Positions 34,619 to 42,694 of a DNA stretch of 64,000 bases are shown piece after piece. This stretch comes from an uncultured Flavobacteriaceae bacterium (GTDB lineage Bacteria; Bacteroidota; Bacteroidia; Flavobacteriales; Flavobacteriaceae), in contig CANMSN010000010.1 of assembly GCA_947500585.1 (NCBI GenBank), positions 62,001 through 126,000 on the forward strand, written 5' to 3'. The position numbers and the translations under genes are program-made. The notes below the pieces were generated by a model. It saw only the letters and a program-made list of their open reading frames with translations. It was not told where the DNA came from and made no database searches. Every line of letters starts with the position of its first letter. Position 1 is the first letter of the stretch.

Positions 34619-35356
34619 TTGCAAATTCCTTTTGAGCCTCAATTATTTGGCTATAACATAAACATTCATCTAGTTTTAGAATATCTAGCGTTTTTTTTAG
34701 CGTTTCGATATTATGTGTTTTTACGAAGAAAAAGTGCTGATATTATTTCATCTAACAACAGGTTATCCATTATACTTGGTGCTGCTTTAGGGGCTTTAAT
34801 TGGGTCTCGATTAGTAGGTCTTTTAGAAAATCCGATTATTGAATTTTCACAACAAAGTATCATTCAATTATTAAATACGAAAACCATTATGGGTGGCTTG
34901 TTTGGTGGGTTATTGGGTGTAGAGCTTGTTAAAAAACGTATTGGTGAAACCCAATCTTCTGGAGATTTGTTTACGTTTCCTATAATTTTAGGCATTTTTG
35001 TTGGTCGTGTTGGGTGCTTTTTATCTGGCATTAATGAGTTTACTTATGGCAAAGAAACGTCCTTTTTTACGGGTATGGATTTAGGTGATGGCGTATTACG
35101 TCACCCAACATCGTTATATGAATTAATTTTTTTAGTTATTCTTTTTATTGGATTAAAACGCCTTCAGAAAACTAAAAAACCAAAAAACGGCGACCTATTT
35201 AAATGGTTTATGATTCTATATTTTGGGTTTCGGTTTTTTATAGAATTTTTAAAACCTAATGTATTTTATATGCTTGGATTGAGCACTATTCAATTATTAT
35301 GCATACTTTGTTTGCTATATTACAGAAACACTATTTTTGGTTTAAGAGCTATCTAA
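34619..35356 (+). CDS. Prolipoprotein diacylglyceryl transferase-like membrane protein
   Basis: 245 residues from a TTG start, about seven TM helices. The Lgt family signature region reads GIFVGRVGCFLSGINEFTYG, with HPTSLYE and a late GFRFFIEFLKP. In standard Lgt the motif is GRxGNFxNxE; here it is GRVGCFLSG, so this is a paralogue and may use another acceptor. It precedes a Tes-like radical SAM gene. Confidence 0.8.
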   Translation: MQIPFEPQLFGYNINIHLVLEYLAFFLAFRYYVFLRRKSADIISSNNRLSIILGAALGALIGSRLVGLLENPIIEFSQQSIIQLLNTKTIMGGLFGGLLGVELVKKRIGETQSSGDLFTFPIILGIFVGRVGCFLSGINEFTYGKETSFFTGMDLGDGVLRHPTSLYELIFLVILFIGLKRLQKTKKPKNGDLFKWFMILYFGFRFFIEFLKPNVFYMLGLSTIQLLCILCLLYYRNTIFGLRAI

Positions 35357-35359
35357 AAT

Positions 35360-35446
35360 GCCTGCGTTAGGGATTGAACGGTTTGTTTGAAATCCCCGAC
35401 ATAGGAGGGATTGAGTAGTGAAAGCCCGACCCTTGTGGTAACGCCC
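35360..35446. repeat. Structured intergenic repeat (GCGTTA...TAACGC element)
   Basis: Bounded by GCGTTA (35364) and TAACGC (35439-35444). It contains a hairpin GGATT...AATCC (35371-35395) and the blocks AGGAGGGATTGAG and AAAGCCCGACCC. Elements with this wording are frequent between flavobacterial genes. The strong pairing suggests either a transcribed structure or a small mobile element. It separates the Lgt-like gene from the radical SAM gene. Confidence 0.6.
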
Positions 35447-35462
35447 AAATAAAAAATAATAT

Positions 35463-36854
35463 ATGCCTATTAGAAAATATACCTATTACGACTTTACATT
35501 AAGCTTGTGCCCTGAGTGTTTAAAGCGTGTAGACGCCAAAATTGTATTTGAAAATGACAATGTTTACATGCTTAAACGCTGTAATGAACATGGAAATTCT
35601 AAGGTGTTGATTGCAGACGATATTGAGTACTATAAAAACATTAGAAACTATAATAAGCCAAGCGAAACGCCTTATAAATTTAACACACAAACGCATTATG
35701 GTTGTCCTTATGACTGTGGCTTGTGTCCCGACCATGAGCAGCATTCTTGCTTAACGGTTGTAGAGGTTACAGACCGTTGTAATTTAACGTGCCCAACGTG
35801 TTATGCTGGTTCGTCGCCAACGTATGGCAGACATCGTACTTTAGATGAGGTTAAAGCTATGCTGGACACGATTGTTAGGAATGAAAAAGAACCTGATGTG
35901 GTACAAATCTCTGGGGGTGAACCAACTACACATCCGCAATTTTGGAAGATTATGGATTATGCAAAATCGCTTCCTATTCGGCATTTAATGCTCAATACAA
36001 ATGGTATTAAAATAGCTAAGGATATCGCTTTCGCGGAACGACTAAAAACCTATGCCCCAGATTTTGAAATTTATTTACAGTTTGATTCTTTTGAAAATAG
36101 TGTGTTACGTGAACTTCGAGGAGCAGATTTGAATGACATACGAAAACAAGCCATTGAAAATTTAAATGCAGTAAACCTATCGACAACTTTAGTTGTTACA
36201 CTTCAAAAAGGTTTGAACGATCATGAGATTGGAAAGATTATAGATTATGCTTTAAAGCAAAAATGTGTTCGCGGCGTAACGTTACAGCCAACGCAAATTG
36301 CTGGACGTTTGGAAAATTTTAATCCTGAAACAGATCGTATGACGCTAACCGAAGTGCGCCGAAAAATAATGGAACAAACCGATATTTTTAATCCAGACGA
36401 TTTGTTGCCTGTACCTTGCAACCCTGATGCCTTGGTTATGGGTTATGCGCTTAAATTGGATGAAGAGGTTTTTCCATTAACGCGCTATATTAATCCAAAT
36501 GATTTATTAGATAATAGCAAGAATACCATTATTTATGAGCAAGATTCGCAATTACAAGATAAAATGATTGAACTTTTTAGCACAGGTAATTCGGTTGAAG
36601 TTGCTGAAGAAAATCTAAAAAGTATCATGTGTTGCTTACCAAATATTGATGCGCCAAACTTGGGTTACGATAATTTATTCCGTATTATTATCATGCAATT
36701 TATTGATGCTTACAACTTTGATGTACGCGCCATTAAAAAATCGTGTGTACATATTGTAGATAAAGACAATAAAATTATTCCTTTTGAAACCATGAATTTA
36801 TTTTATAGAGATGATAAAAAAGCGCGATTGGAAGAACTTAGAAACCAGATTTAA
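35463..36854 (+). CDS. Radical SAM protein, tetraether lipid synthase-like
   Basis: 463 residues. Three Cys clusters: LCPECLKR near the N-terminus, GCPYDCGLCPDHEQHSC at ~residues 80-95, and the radical SAM CxxxCxxC as DRCNLTCPTC. ISGGEPTTHP is the SAM-binding GGE motif. The double N-terminal cluster matches the MJ0619/Tes group, whose archaeal member joins lipid tails of tetraether lipids. A lipid or other membrane substrate is plausible here given the Lgt-like neighbour; not proven. Confidence 0.82.
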   Translation: MPIRKYTYYDFTLSLCPECLKRVDAKIVFENDNVYMLKRCNEHGNSKVLIADDIEYYKNIRNYNKPSETPYKFNTQTHYGCPYDCGLCPDHEQHSCLTVVEVTDRCNLTCPTCYAGSSPTYGRHRTLDEVKAMLDTIVRNEKEPDVVQISGGEPTTHPQFWKIMDYAKSLPIRHLMLNTNGIKIAKDIAFAERLKTYAPDFEIYLQFDSFENSVLRELRGADLNDIRKQAIENLNAVNLSTTLVVTLQKGLNDHEIGKIIDYALKQKCVRGVTLQPTQIAGRLENFNPETDRMTLTEVRRKIMEQTDIFNPDDLLPVPCNPDALVMGYALKLDEEVFPLTRYINPNDLLDNSKNTIIYEQDSQLQDKMIELFSTGNSVEVAEENLKSIMCCLPNIDAPNLGYDNLFRIIIMQFIDAYNFDVRAIKKSCVHIVDKDNKIIPFETMNLFYRDDKKARLEELRNQI

Positions 36855-36857
36855 ATT

Positions 36858-37058
36858 ATGAGTTTATTACTAGAACCAGGAAATCTAGATGGATTACTCA
36901 CCCTAATAGTGGCCATAATGTTAGGTCCTGCAATCTTATTAGCTATTATTGGAGCTCTAGTTTATAAAAAGCATAAAAAAGCTGCTAAAGTATTATTTAT
37001 TCTTGCAGTAGTTTATGTTATTATAAGCTTTGGTGTTTGTGGTGCTCTAATGATTTAA
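36858..37058 (+). CDS. Small two-helix membrane protein
   Basis: 66 residues: N-terminal MSLLLEPGNLDG, TM helix ~14-35, a KKHKKAAK basic turn, and TM helix ~45-64 ending GVCGALMI. It starts 3 bp after the radical SAM stop codon, so it is co-transcribed. No known family recognised. Confidence 0.75.
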   Translation: MSLLLEPGNLDGLLTLIVAIMLGPAILLAIIGALVYKKHKKAAKVLFILAVVYVIISFGVCGALMI

Positions 37059-37069
37059 AATAGAAGTTT

Positions 37070-37272
37070 ATGGTCTTTTTTTCAGAAGCAAACTATAATT
37101 TTGATGGTTTGTCTATACAATTTTAGCTATTATGCTTGTTCCCGCAGTTATATTCTGTATTATTGGGTTTGCGGTTCTGAAAAAGCATAAAAAAGCTGCC
37201 AAAGTATTATTCATATTAGCAACTATTTACACTATTATTAGTTTAGGTATTTGTGGTGCTTTTGCTGGTTAA
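37070..37272 (+). pseudogene. Frameshifted tandem copy of the small membrane protein
   Basis: From ATG at 37070 the copy reads MVFFSEANYNFDGLSIQ and then stops; a +1 shift restores ILAIMLVPAV... and KKHKKAAKVLFILATIY to a TAA at 37272. This parallels the 36858 gene along its length. The 203-bp span is not a multiple of three. A short functional form from the internal ATG (37132) with 47 residues is still possible. Confidence 0.75.
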
Positions 37273-37377
37273 AAACTCAATTATTGTAATTCTACAATAA
37301 CTTCATTTTTTCTTTTTATAATTTTAAAAGGCGCATTATATCTAAAAAAGTAGAATTTATTGGTGTGCCAATTAACA

Positions 37378-37767
37378 CTAATTTTTAACTAATCTTTTTA
37401 AAACGCAAAGTCCGTAAAAACCCAGAAATAATTCTGCAAAAGTTCCAAAAATGTAGCCAAAAGTTGGTGTTCCATCAATTAATAAGCTTACTAATCTTCC
37501 AAAACCTAAACCCATCATAAAAACTAGGTTTGTCACCAAAGCTAATTTTAAATAATTAGCTTTAATTATTCCTAAAACCCAAAGTATAGAAAACCCCAGA
37601 TACAAGCCCATAATAGCTTTAAAAAAATTATGCTCATCAATCGTATTTAAATGAATATCAAACTGCGAATCTGGATTAAAACCATATACAAAAGCTACAG
37701 GTACAACAATTAGCACCGAAATAATTAGATGAATTTTATTAATGAAATCTTGTTTGGTTTTTATCAT
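37378..37767 (-). CDS. DUF4345-like membrane protein
   Basis: 129 residues with four TM helices (~10-28, ~48-65, ~70-90, ~98-122). The GLYLGFSILW and GLGFGRLVSLLIDG motifs fit DUF4345. Function unknown. Divergent from lepA. Confidence 0.7.
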   Translation of the reverse strand: MIKTKQDFINKIHLIISVLIVVPVAFVYGFNPDSQFDIHLNTIDEHNFFKAIMGLYLGFSILWVLGIIKANYLKLALVTNLVFMMGLGFGRLVSLLIDGTPTFGYIFGTFAELFLGFYGLCVLKRLVKN

Positions 37768-37871
37768 GGCGCAGTTTCAACTGAATAAAAGTAGTGAAGA
37801 TTTATTTTATCTTAAAAGACCTCACTTAAATCTTCTATATTTGCAAAATCTTTTGATAGAGATTGTTGACT

Positions 37872-39668
37872 ATGAAGAACATCAGAAATTTTTGCATCAT
37901 TGCACATATTGATCACGGTAAAAGTACCCTTGCAGATCGTTTACTTGATTTTACAGGATCGGTAACAGCAAGAGAAAAGCAAGATCAATTACTAGATAGT
38001 ATGGACTTAGAGCGCGAACGTGGTATTACTATCAAATCGCACGCCATTCAAATGGACTATGAATTTGAAGGTGAAAAATACATTCTAAATCTTATTGATA
38101 CACCTGGTCACGTCGATTTCTCATATGAAGTATCTCGTTCTATTGCTGCTTGCGAAGGCGCACTTTTAATCGTAGATGCAGCCCAAAGTATTCAAGCACA
38201 AACCATTTCTAATTTGTATTTGGCTTTAGAAAATGACTTAGAAATTATTCCCGTTTTAAACAAAGTAGATTTACCAAGCGCAAACCCTGAAGAAGTTACA
38301 GATGATATTGTAGATTTATTAGGTTGTGACCCAGAAGAAGTTATACACGCCAGTGGAAAAACAGGTTTTGGTGTAGATAATATTTTAAAAGCAATTATAG
38401 AGCGTGTTCCTGCACCCAAAGGAGATCCAAACGCGCCACTTCAAGCTTTAATTTTCGATTCGGTTTACAACACTTTTAGAGGTGTAGAAACCTATTTTAG
38501 GGTTTTTAATGGTGAGATTAAAAAAGGACAAAAAATTAAATTTGTTGCCACAGATAAAGAATATTATGCCGATGAAGTTGGTACTCTAAAATTAACACAA
38601 GTTGTAAAACAAAGTGTAAAAACAGGAGATGTTGGTTATTTAATTACTGGAATAAAAACCGCAAAAGAGGTAAAAGTAGGTGATACTATTACAGATTTTG
38701 CAAACCCAACAACCAATATTGTTGAAGGTTTTGAAGATGTAAAACCCATGGTTTTTGCAGGTATATATCCTGTTGACACCGAAGATTATGAAGAGCTTCG
38801 AAACTCTATGGAAAAACTACAACTAAACGATGCTTCCTTAGTATTTGCTCCAGAAAGTTCTGCTGCATTAGGTTTTGGTTTCCGTTGTGGATTCTTAGGT
38901 ATGCTTCACATGGAGATTATCCAAGAGCGTTTAGAACGTGAATTTGATATGACCGTTATTACAACAGTACCTAACGTATCGTACCATGCTTATACAAATA
39001 AAAATCCTGATGATGCTTTTATAGTTAATAACCCATCAGATTTACCAGACCCATCAACAGTAAATCGTGTTGAAGAGCCTTATATTAAAGCTACTATAAT
39101 TACAAAATCTGATTTTGTTGGTAATGTGATGTCACTTTGTATTGAAAAAAGAGGTATTGTTTTAAATCAAACTTATTTAACTACAGAGCGTGTAGAAATG
39201 ACTTTTGAAATGCCTTTGGCTGAAATTGTATTTGATTTTTATGACCGATTAAAAACTGTTTCTAAAGGTTATGCCTCATTTGATTACCATCCAATTGGTA
39301 TGAAAGTATCAAAACTTGTGCGTTTAGATATTTTATTAAATGCCCAACCAGTAGATGCGCTTTCAGCTTTAATACATGCTGATAATGCACATAATATTGG
39401 TAAAAAGATGTGTGAAAAATTGAAAGAGCTTATTCCTCGTCAACAATTCGATATTCCAATCCAAGCGGCTATTGGTGCCAAAATAATATCAAGAGAAACT
39501 GTAAAAGCACTTCGTAAAGACGTAACTGCAAAATGTTACGGTGGCGATATTTCGCGAAAACGTAAACTTCTTGAAAAACAGAAAAAAGGTAAAAAACGTA
39601 TGCGTCAAGTTGGTAATGTAGAAATACCTCAGCAAGCGTTTATGGCTGTTTTGAAGTTGAATGATTAA
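37872..39668 (+). CDS. lepA: Elongation factor 4
   Basis: 598 residues from ATG at 37872 ([19 protein letters not shown]); a TTG at 37863 would add three. GTPase motifs: [23 protein letters not shown]. The LepA-specific C-terminal end [18 protein letters not shown] is present. It acts on the ribosome as a back-translocation or assembly factor. Its last ~57 bp recur twice downstream (40300-40357 and 45227-45284). Confidence 0.97.
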   Translation: MKNIRNFCIIAHIDHGKSTLADRLLDFTGSVTAREKQDQLLDSMDLERERGITIKSHAIQMDYEFEGEKYILNLIDTPGHVDFSYEVSRSIAACEGALLIVDAAQSIQAQTISNLYLALENDLEIIPVLNKVDLPSANPEEVTDDIVDLLGCDPEEVIHASGKTGFGVDNILKAIIERVPAPKGDPNAPLQALIFDSVYNTFRGVETYFRVFNGEIKKGQKIKFVATDKEYYADEVGTLKLTQVVKQSVKTGDVGYLITGIKTAKEVKVGDTITDFANPTTNIVEGFEDVKPMVFAGIYPVDTEDYEELRNSMEKLQLNDASLVFAPESSAALGFGFRCGFLGMLHMEIIQERLEREFDMTVITTVPNVSYHAYTNKNPDDAFIVNNPSDLPDPSTVNRVEEPYIKATIITKSDFVGNVMSLCIEKRGIVLNQTYLTTERVEMTFEMPLAEIVFDFYDRLKTVSKGYASFDYHPIGMKVSKLVRLDILLNAQPVDALSALIHADNAHNIGKKMCEKLKELIPRQQFDIPIQAAIGAKIISRETVKALRKDVTAKCYGGDISRKRKLLEKQKKGKKRMRQVGNVEIPQQAFMAVLKLND

Positions 39669-39670
39669 AA

Positions 39671-39701
39671 AAAGCAGAAGCAATTAATTTGCTTCTGCTT
39701 T
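39671..39701 (+). terminator. Terminator after lepA
   Basis: Perfect 13-bp stem AAAGCAGAAGCAA / TTGCTTCTGCTTT with a 5-nt loop, 2 bp after the lepA stop. Confidence 0.88.
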
Positions 39702-39724
39702 TATATTGAAATCAAAACTAATTT

Positions 39725-39988
39725 TTAATTACAAGTACCTATTAGTTCAAAATCAGTTATGAATGCAGAAAAAGACTGCCCTTCTAAACTAACTACTTCT
39801 TCTTGTCCTTCTGTAGTAACAGTCATAGTCCCATCACCATTATCGCAATACTGAGAAGATATTACTATATCAAAAAGCTCTAAATCACAAGTTTGACAAG
39901 TGTTTTGGGCACTATCGCCATCGTCATCAGAACATGCTGTAAAACTAATTGCTGCTATTACAGCTAAACTCAAAATAATTTTCTTCAT
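39725..39988 (-). CDS. Small lipoprotein
   Basis: 87 residues. Lipoprotein signal with Cys in SFTACSDDDGD, where the acidic residues after Cys fit the flavobacterial surface-export pattern. A CQTC pair and two more Cys, including CN at the end, could form disulfides. No family recognised. It lies in the stretch between lepA and the first lepA-tail copy. Confidence 0.65.
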   Translation of the reverse strand: MKKIILSLAVIAAISFTACSDDDGDSAQNTCQTCDLELFDIVISSQYCDNGDGTMTVTTEGQEEVVSLEGQSFSAFITDFELIGTCN

Positions 39989-40029
39989 AATAAAATAGAT
40001 TCATTAATATTAGTGAGCTAAAATAGAAT

Positions 40030-40299
40030 AAACTAAAACACCATCCTAATAATTAACAGGTTTTTGACTACATTTATTAAATTTCAACGATTATATTAAT
40101 CGTTTAATCGTGATTTTGTGATTTGATGCCTAAAATTCTCTCAATACTAATACTGGAAAATTATTTTGAAATAAATTTAATTTCATAAATGCTTGATTTA
40201 AAATTGATAAGTCAAAAGTGACTCTTATCAACCTTAAATTGAAATTGTTTCTGATGAATTGAGCTAAAAAAGGCTTAAATAAAAGCGGACAAGTCAATA
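40030..40299 (-). pseudogene. Remnant of a receptor-gene start and its promoter region
   Basis: An ATG at 40186 reads MKLNLFQNNFPVLV and stops within 20 codons; the intact receptor at 45076 starts MKLNLLQ. The ~110 bp upstream of this ATG match those upstream of the receptor: AGTCAAAAGTG, TTCTGATGAATTG, GCTAAAAAA, and AAATAAAAGCGGA in the same order. So this is a decayed second copy of that gene's front end. Nothing else credible is seen between 39989 and 40186. Confidence 0.65.
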
Positions 40300-40357
40300 G
40301 GTAATTTTGAAAATACCTCAATTGGCTTTTATAGCTGTTTTTAAATTGAATGATTAA
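40300..40357 (+). repeat. lepA 3'-end copy A (diverged)
   Basis: Matches the last 57 bp of lepA with about ten differences and one inserted base; landmarks are GAAAATACCTCA and AAATTGAATGATTAA. Same strand as lepA. It sits directly after the remnant promoter and directly before the end of the LytTR gene. Confidence 0.8.
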
Positions 40358-40358
40358 T

Positions 40359-41123
40359 TTATTGTTCTAACCATTTTCTAAAATCTGAAGTTGTAGAAGA
40401 ACTTGTCATAGCTTTATCTTTTAATCCAGTTACGGTAATTAGTAAGCGATTTTTAAAATGGCTCTCTATATTATTGATAGCATCAATACTTATAATTTCA
40501 CTTCTATTAATTTTAAAGAATTTATTGGGATATAATTGTTGGTGAATACTTCCTAAGTTTTGAGAAATCGTATGTCGTTTCCCTTTAATGTCTGTTGCAA
40601 TACAAAAATCGCCTGAAGCTTCAATTTTACTAATTTCTGAAACATTAAGTAGCTGAATGCCTTTTGCTTTTTTTATAACAAAACGCTTTTTGTAATTATT
40701 GTGTTCTTCTTTTAAAGCCGATTTAAGCTCGGTAATAGTGGTCTTATTTAATATGTTGTAATTGCCTTTTTGAAATAAGGCTTTGTACTTTTCCATCGCC
40801 TTTTTAAAATCGGTCTGCGTGTATGGTTTTAAAATATAAGCGATGCCGTTAGTATTGAAGGCTTGAAATAAGTATTCGTCATGCGCGGAACAGAAAATAA
40901 TAGGCACATCTATAGAAATTTCATTATATAAATCGAAAGATAAACCGTCTAATAATTGAATATCTGATAATATAAAATCGTATATGTTTTTTTGAAGAAA
41001 TATTTTCCCTTCGGTATTTGAACGCGCCCAATCATGCTTAATTCCTTCAACAAAAAACAGTTGTAAATAATTAATAAGTTTTTGATATGCTGGTATTTCG
41101 TCTTCTAAAATTAAGATTTTCAT
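40359..41123 (-). CDS. LytTR-family response regulator
   Basis: 254 residues from ATG at 41123 (MKILILEDEIPAYQ). Receiver domain with acidic pocket ED near residue 8 and phospho-Asp in FILSDIQLLDG; a long linker with ~residues 120-145; then the LytTR DNA-binding domain (EISKIEASGDFCIATD, NKFFKINRSEIIS). It partners with the kinase encoded just upstream. The conserved promoter regions at 45080-45213 and 40187-40290 are plausible targets. Confidence 0.88.
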   Translation of the reverse strand: MKILILEDEIPAYQKLINYLQLFFVEGIKHDWARSNTEGKIFLQKNIYDFILSDIQLLDGLSFDLYNEISIDVPIIFCSAHDEYLFQAFNTNGIAYILKPYTQTDFKKAMEKYKALFQKGNYNILNKTTITELKSALKEEHNNYKKRFVIKKAKGIQLLNVSEISKIEASGDFCIATDIKGKRHTISQNLGSIHQQLYPNKFFKINRSEIISIDAINNIESHFKNRLLITVTGLKDKAMTSSSTTSDFRKWLEQ

Positions 41124-41127
41124 AGCC

Positions 41128-42138
41128 TTAGTTTTCTTCAATTAATTTAATAATTGGAATTGATATTCTATACTCAGTATTCGTATCAATAACCTGAACT
41201 TTTTTATCAATTAATAACTCATAACGTGCTTTTAGGTTATTTAACCCAGTGCCCAAAGATTCAGAATTTATTCCAGAATTTGATTTATTGTTAGTAACCG
41301 TTATCCAATCATCTTCTATGAGAACCGTTGTTTTTATAATACTATTATCTAACACTTTATTATGTTTTACTACATTTTCAAGTAGCGTTTGTAAAGCTCC
41401 TGTTGGAATAAACTTATCGCTAACAGAATTATTGTTTATAATGTTAAAATCGTAATCATTTGTAAAACGTGTTTTAATTAAAAACATGTAATTTTCCGCA
41501 AAGTCAACTTCTTTAGAAAGTTCCATAACCTCTGCATCTTTAGTACGAATAAGATATCTATAAATTAAAGATAAACGGTTTATATATTCTTTTGCTTTTA
41601 TAGTATCACTATCTATTAAGGCATCTAGAGCGTTTAAATTGTTAAACAAAAAATGTGGGTCTAATTGAGAGCGTAATAATTTAAGTTCATTTTCTTTTTG
41701 TTGCTTCTCAATTTTTAAATATTGGGTTTGACCTTCGTAGAATTTTTTAGCCAATAATAATGCAAAAGGAAATGATATTTGCTGTACGCCTCTATTTATC
41801 ATATTAATCATAAAATTGAATCCTTTCGGAAACTTATTCCAATCGTTTGCTCCAGACCAAAAGCCAACAGTGTAGTCTACACCTGTAAAAAATATTAGTA
41901 TAAAAATACCAAAACCTATATATAAAAAATATTTTTTTTCGGTAACAAATTTAGGGGTTAGCCAGAATACAAATAAATAAATTATAGTACAAGTAGTAAT
42001 TATTTCCAAAGGAAAATCTATAATATATTCTCTTAATAATGCGTCTCTATCATGATAAGATAATCCTTGAATAATAAAGGATACGGCGAAGTAAATACCT
42101 AAAATTATAAAGTCTGATTTATTGAGTTTTGAGTTCAT
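41128..42138 (-). CDS. LytS-type sensor histidine kinase
   Basis: 336 residues. Four TM helices (~10-30, ~42-62, ~70-92, ~115-135), a coiled-coil stretch (EGQTQYLKIEKQQKENE), then the His_kinase domain with phospho-His in LRSQLDPHFLFNNLN and an ATPase part (LQTLLENVVKHN, LGTGLNNLKARY). The membrane part has no extra sensor domain. It is four bases upstream of the regulator gene. Confidence 0.88.
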   Translation of the reverse strand: MNSKLNKSDFIILGIYFAVSFIIQGLSYHDRDALLREYIIDFPLEIITTCTIIYLFVFWLTPKFVTEKKYFLYIGFGIFILIFFTGVDYTVGFWSGANDWNKFPKGFNFMINMINRGVQQISFPFALLLAKKFYEGQTQYLKIEKQQKENELKLLRSQLDPHFLFNNLNALDALIDSDTIKAKEYINRLSLIYRYLIRTKDAEVMELSKEVDFAENYMFLIKTRFTNDYDFNIINNNSVSDKFIPTGALQTLLENVVKHNKVLDNSIIKTTVLIEDDWITVTNNKSNSGINSESLGTGLNNLKARYELLIDKKVQVIDTNTEYRISIPIIKLIEEN

Positions 42139-42150
42139 TACTTTTATTTA

Positions 42151-42693
42151 TTAAATAAATTTAATTTTATTGTCAACGTAACTAATTAAAAGGATAAATA
42201 ATAAGGACATTACGAAAGTGTAAATATTAGTTTTTAATTTATAATGCTCTCTTTTCGACGTTTTATGAACTAAAAAGAATAAAAAACTAACAACTACAAA
42301 AGATATTGTATATAAATTTAATCCTAGATATAAACTAATCCTACCTTCGTCATTTGGCTGAAAAACATTTGCTATTCCTGCTCCTAGCCGCATTGCAAAA
42401 GGAAGAAAAAGAAAGGGGTATAAAAATAAATTTTTTCTTTTCTTTATTAAAAAATATACCAAAATAGATTGTAAGATTGTAAATAGAGGTCCTGATGCAC
42501 TAGTTATAATTCTTTGGGTTTTTGAAAGTTCTATTTTTGAGTTTTTTAGATTAGCTCCATTCAAAGAAAAACCCGCATCATATCCTAACAACTCATAAGC
42601 TACCCAATGAGACATCTCGTGAAAAAAGAACGTTAGAAATGAAGCTATAGCTAAAACTATTGTATATAATATGATATTATTTTTTGTCATCAT
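42151..42693 (-). CDS. M50-like membrane metalloprotease
   Basis: 180 residues from ATG at 42693, after the receptor stop; ATG at 42708 is an alternative. Five or six TM helices. The zinc motif HEMSH (FFHEMSHWVAYE) is in the first part, followed by SGPLFTILQSI and NVFQPNDEG, which may be the second metal motif (N-x-x-P...D-x-G). This fits site-2 protease relatives that cut within membranes. It is between the receptor and the kinase in one operon, so it might process a membrane signal; inferred. Confidence 0.68.
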   Translation of the reverse strand: MMTKNNIILYTIVLAIASFLTFFFHEMSHWVAYELLGYDAGFSLNGANLKNSKIELSKTQRIITSASGPLFTILQSILVYFLIKKRKNLFLYPFLFLPFAMRLGAGIANVFQPNDEGRISLYLGLNLYTISFVVVSFLFFLVHKTSKREHYKLKTNIYTFVMSLLFILLISYVDNKIKFI

Positions 42694-42694
42694 C

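Noticed and set aside
40130-40321. 63-codon frame on the minus strand
   Set aside because: It spans the duplicated promoter region and only its last part (MKLNLFQNN) matches the receptor start. It is better read as a gene remnant.
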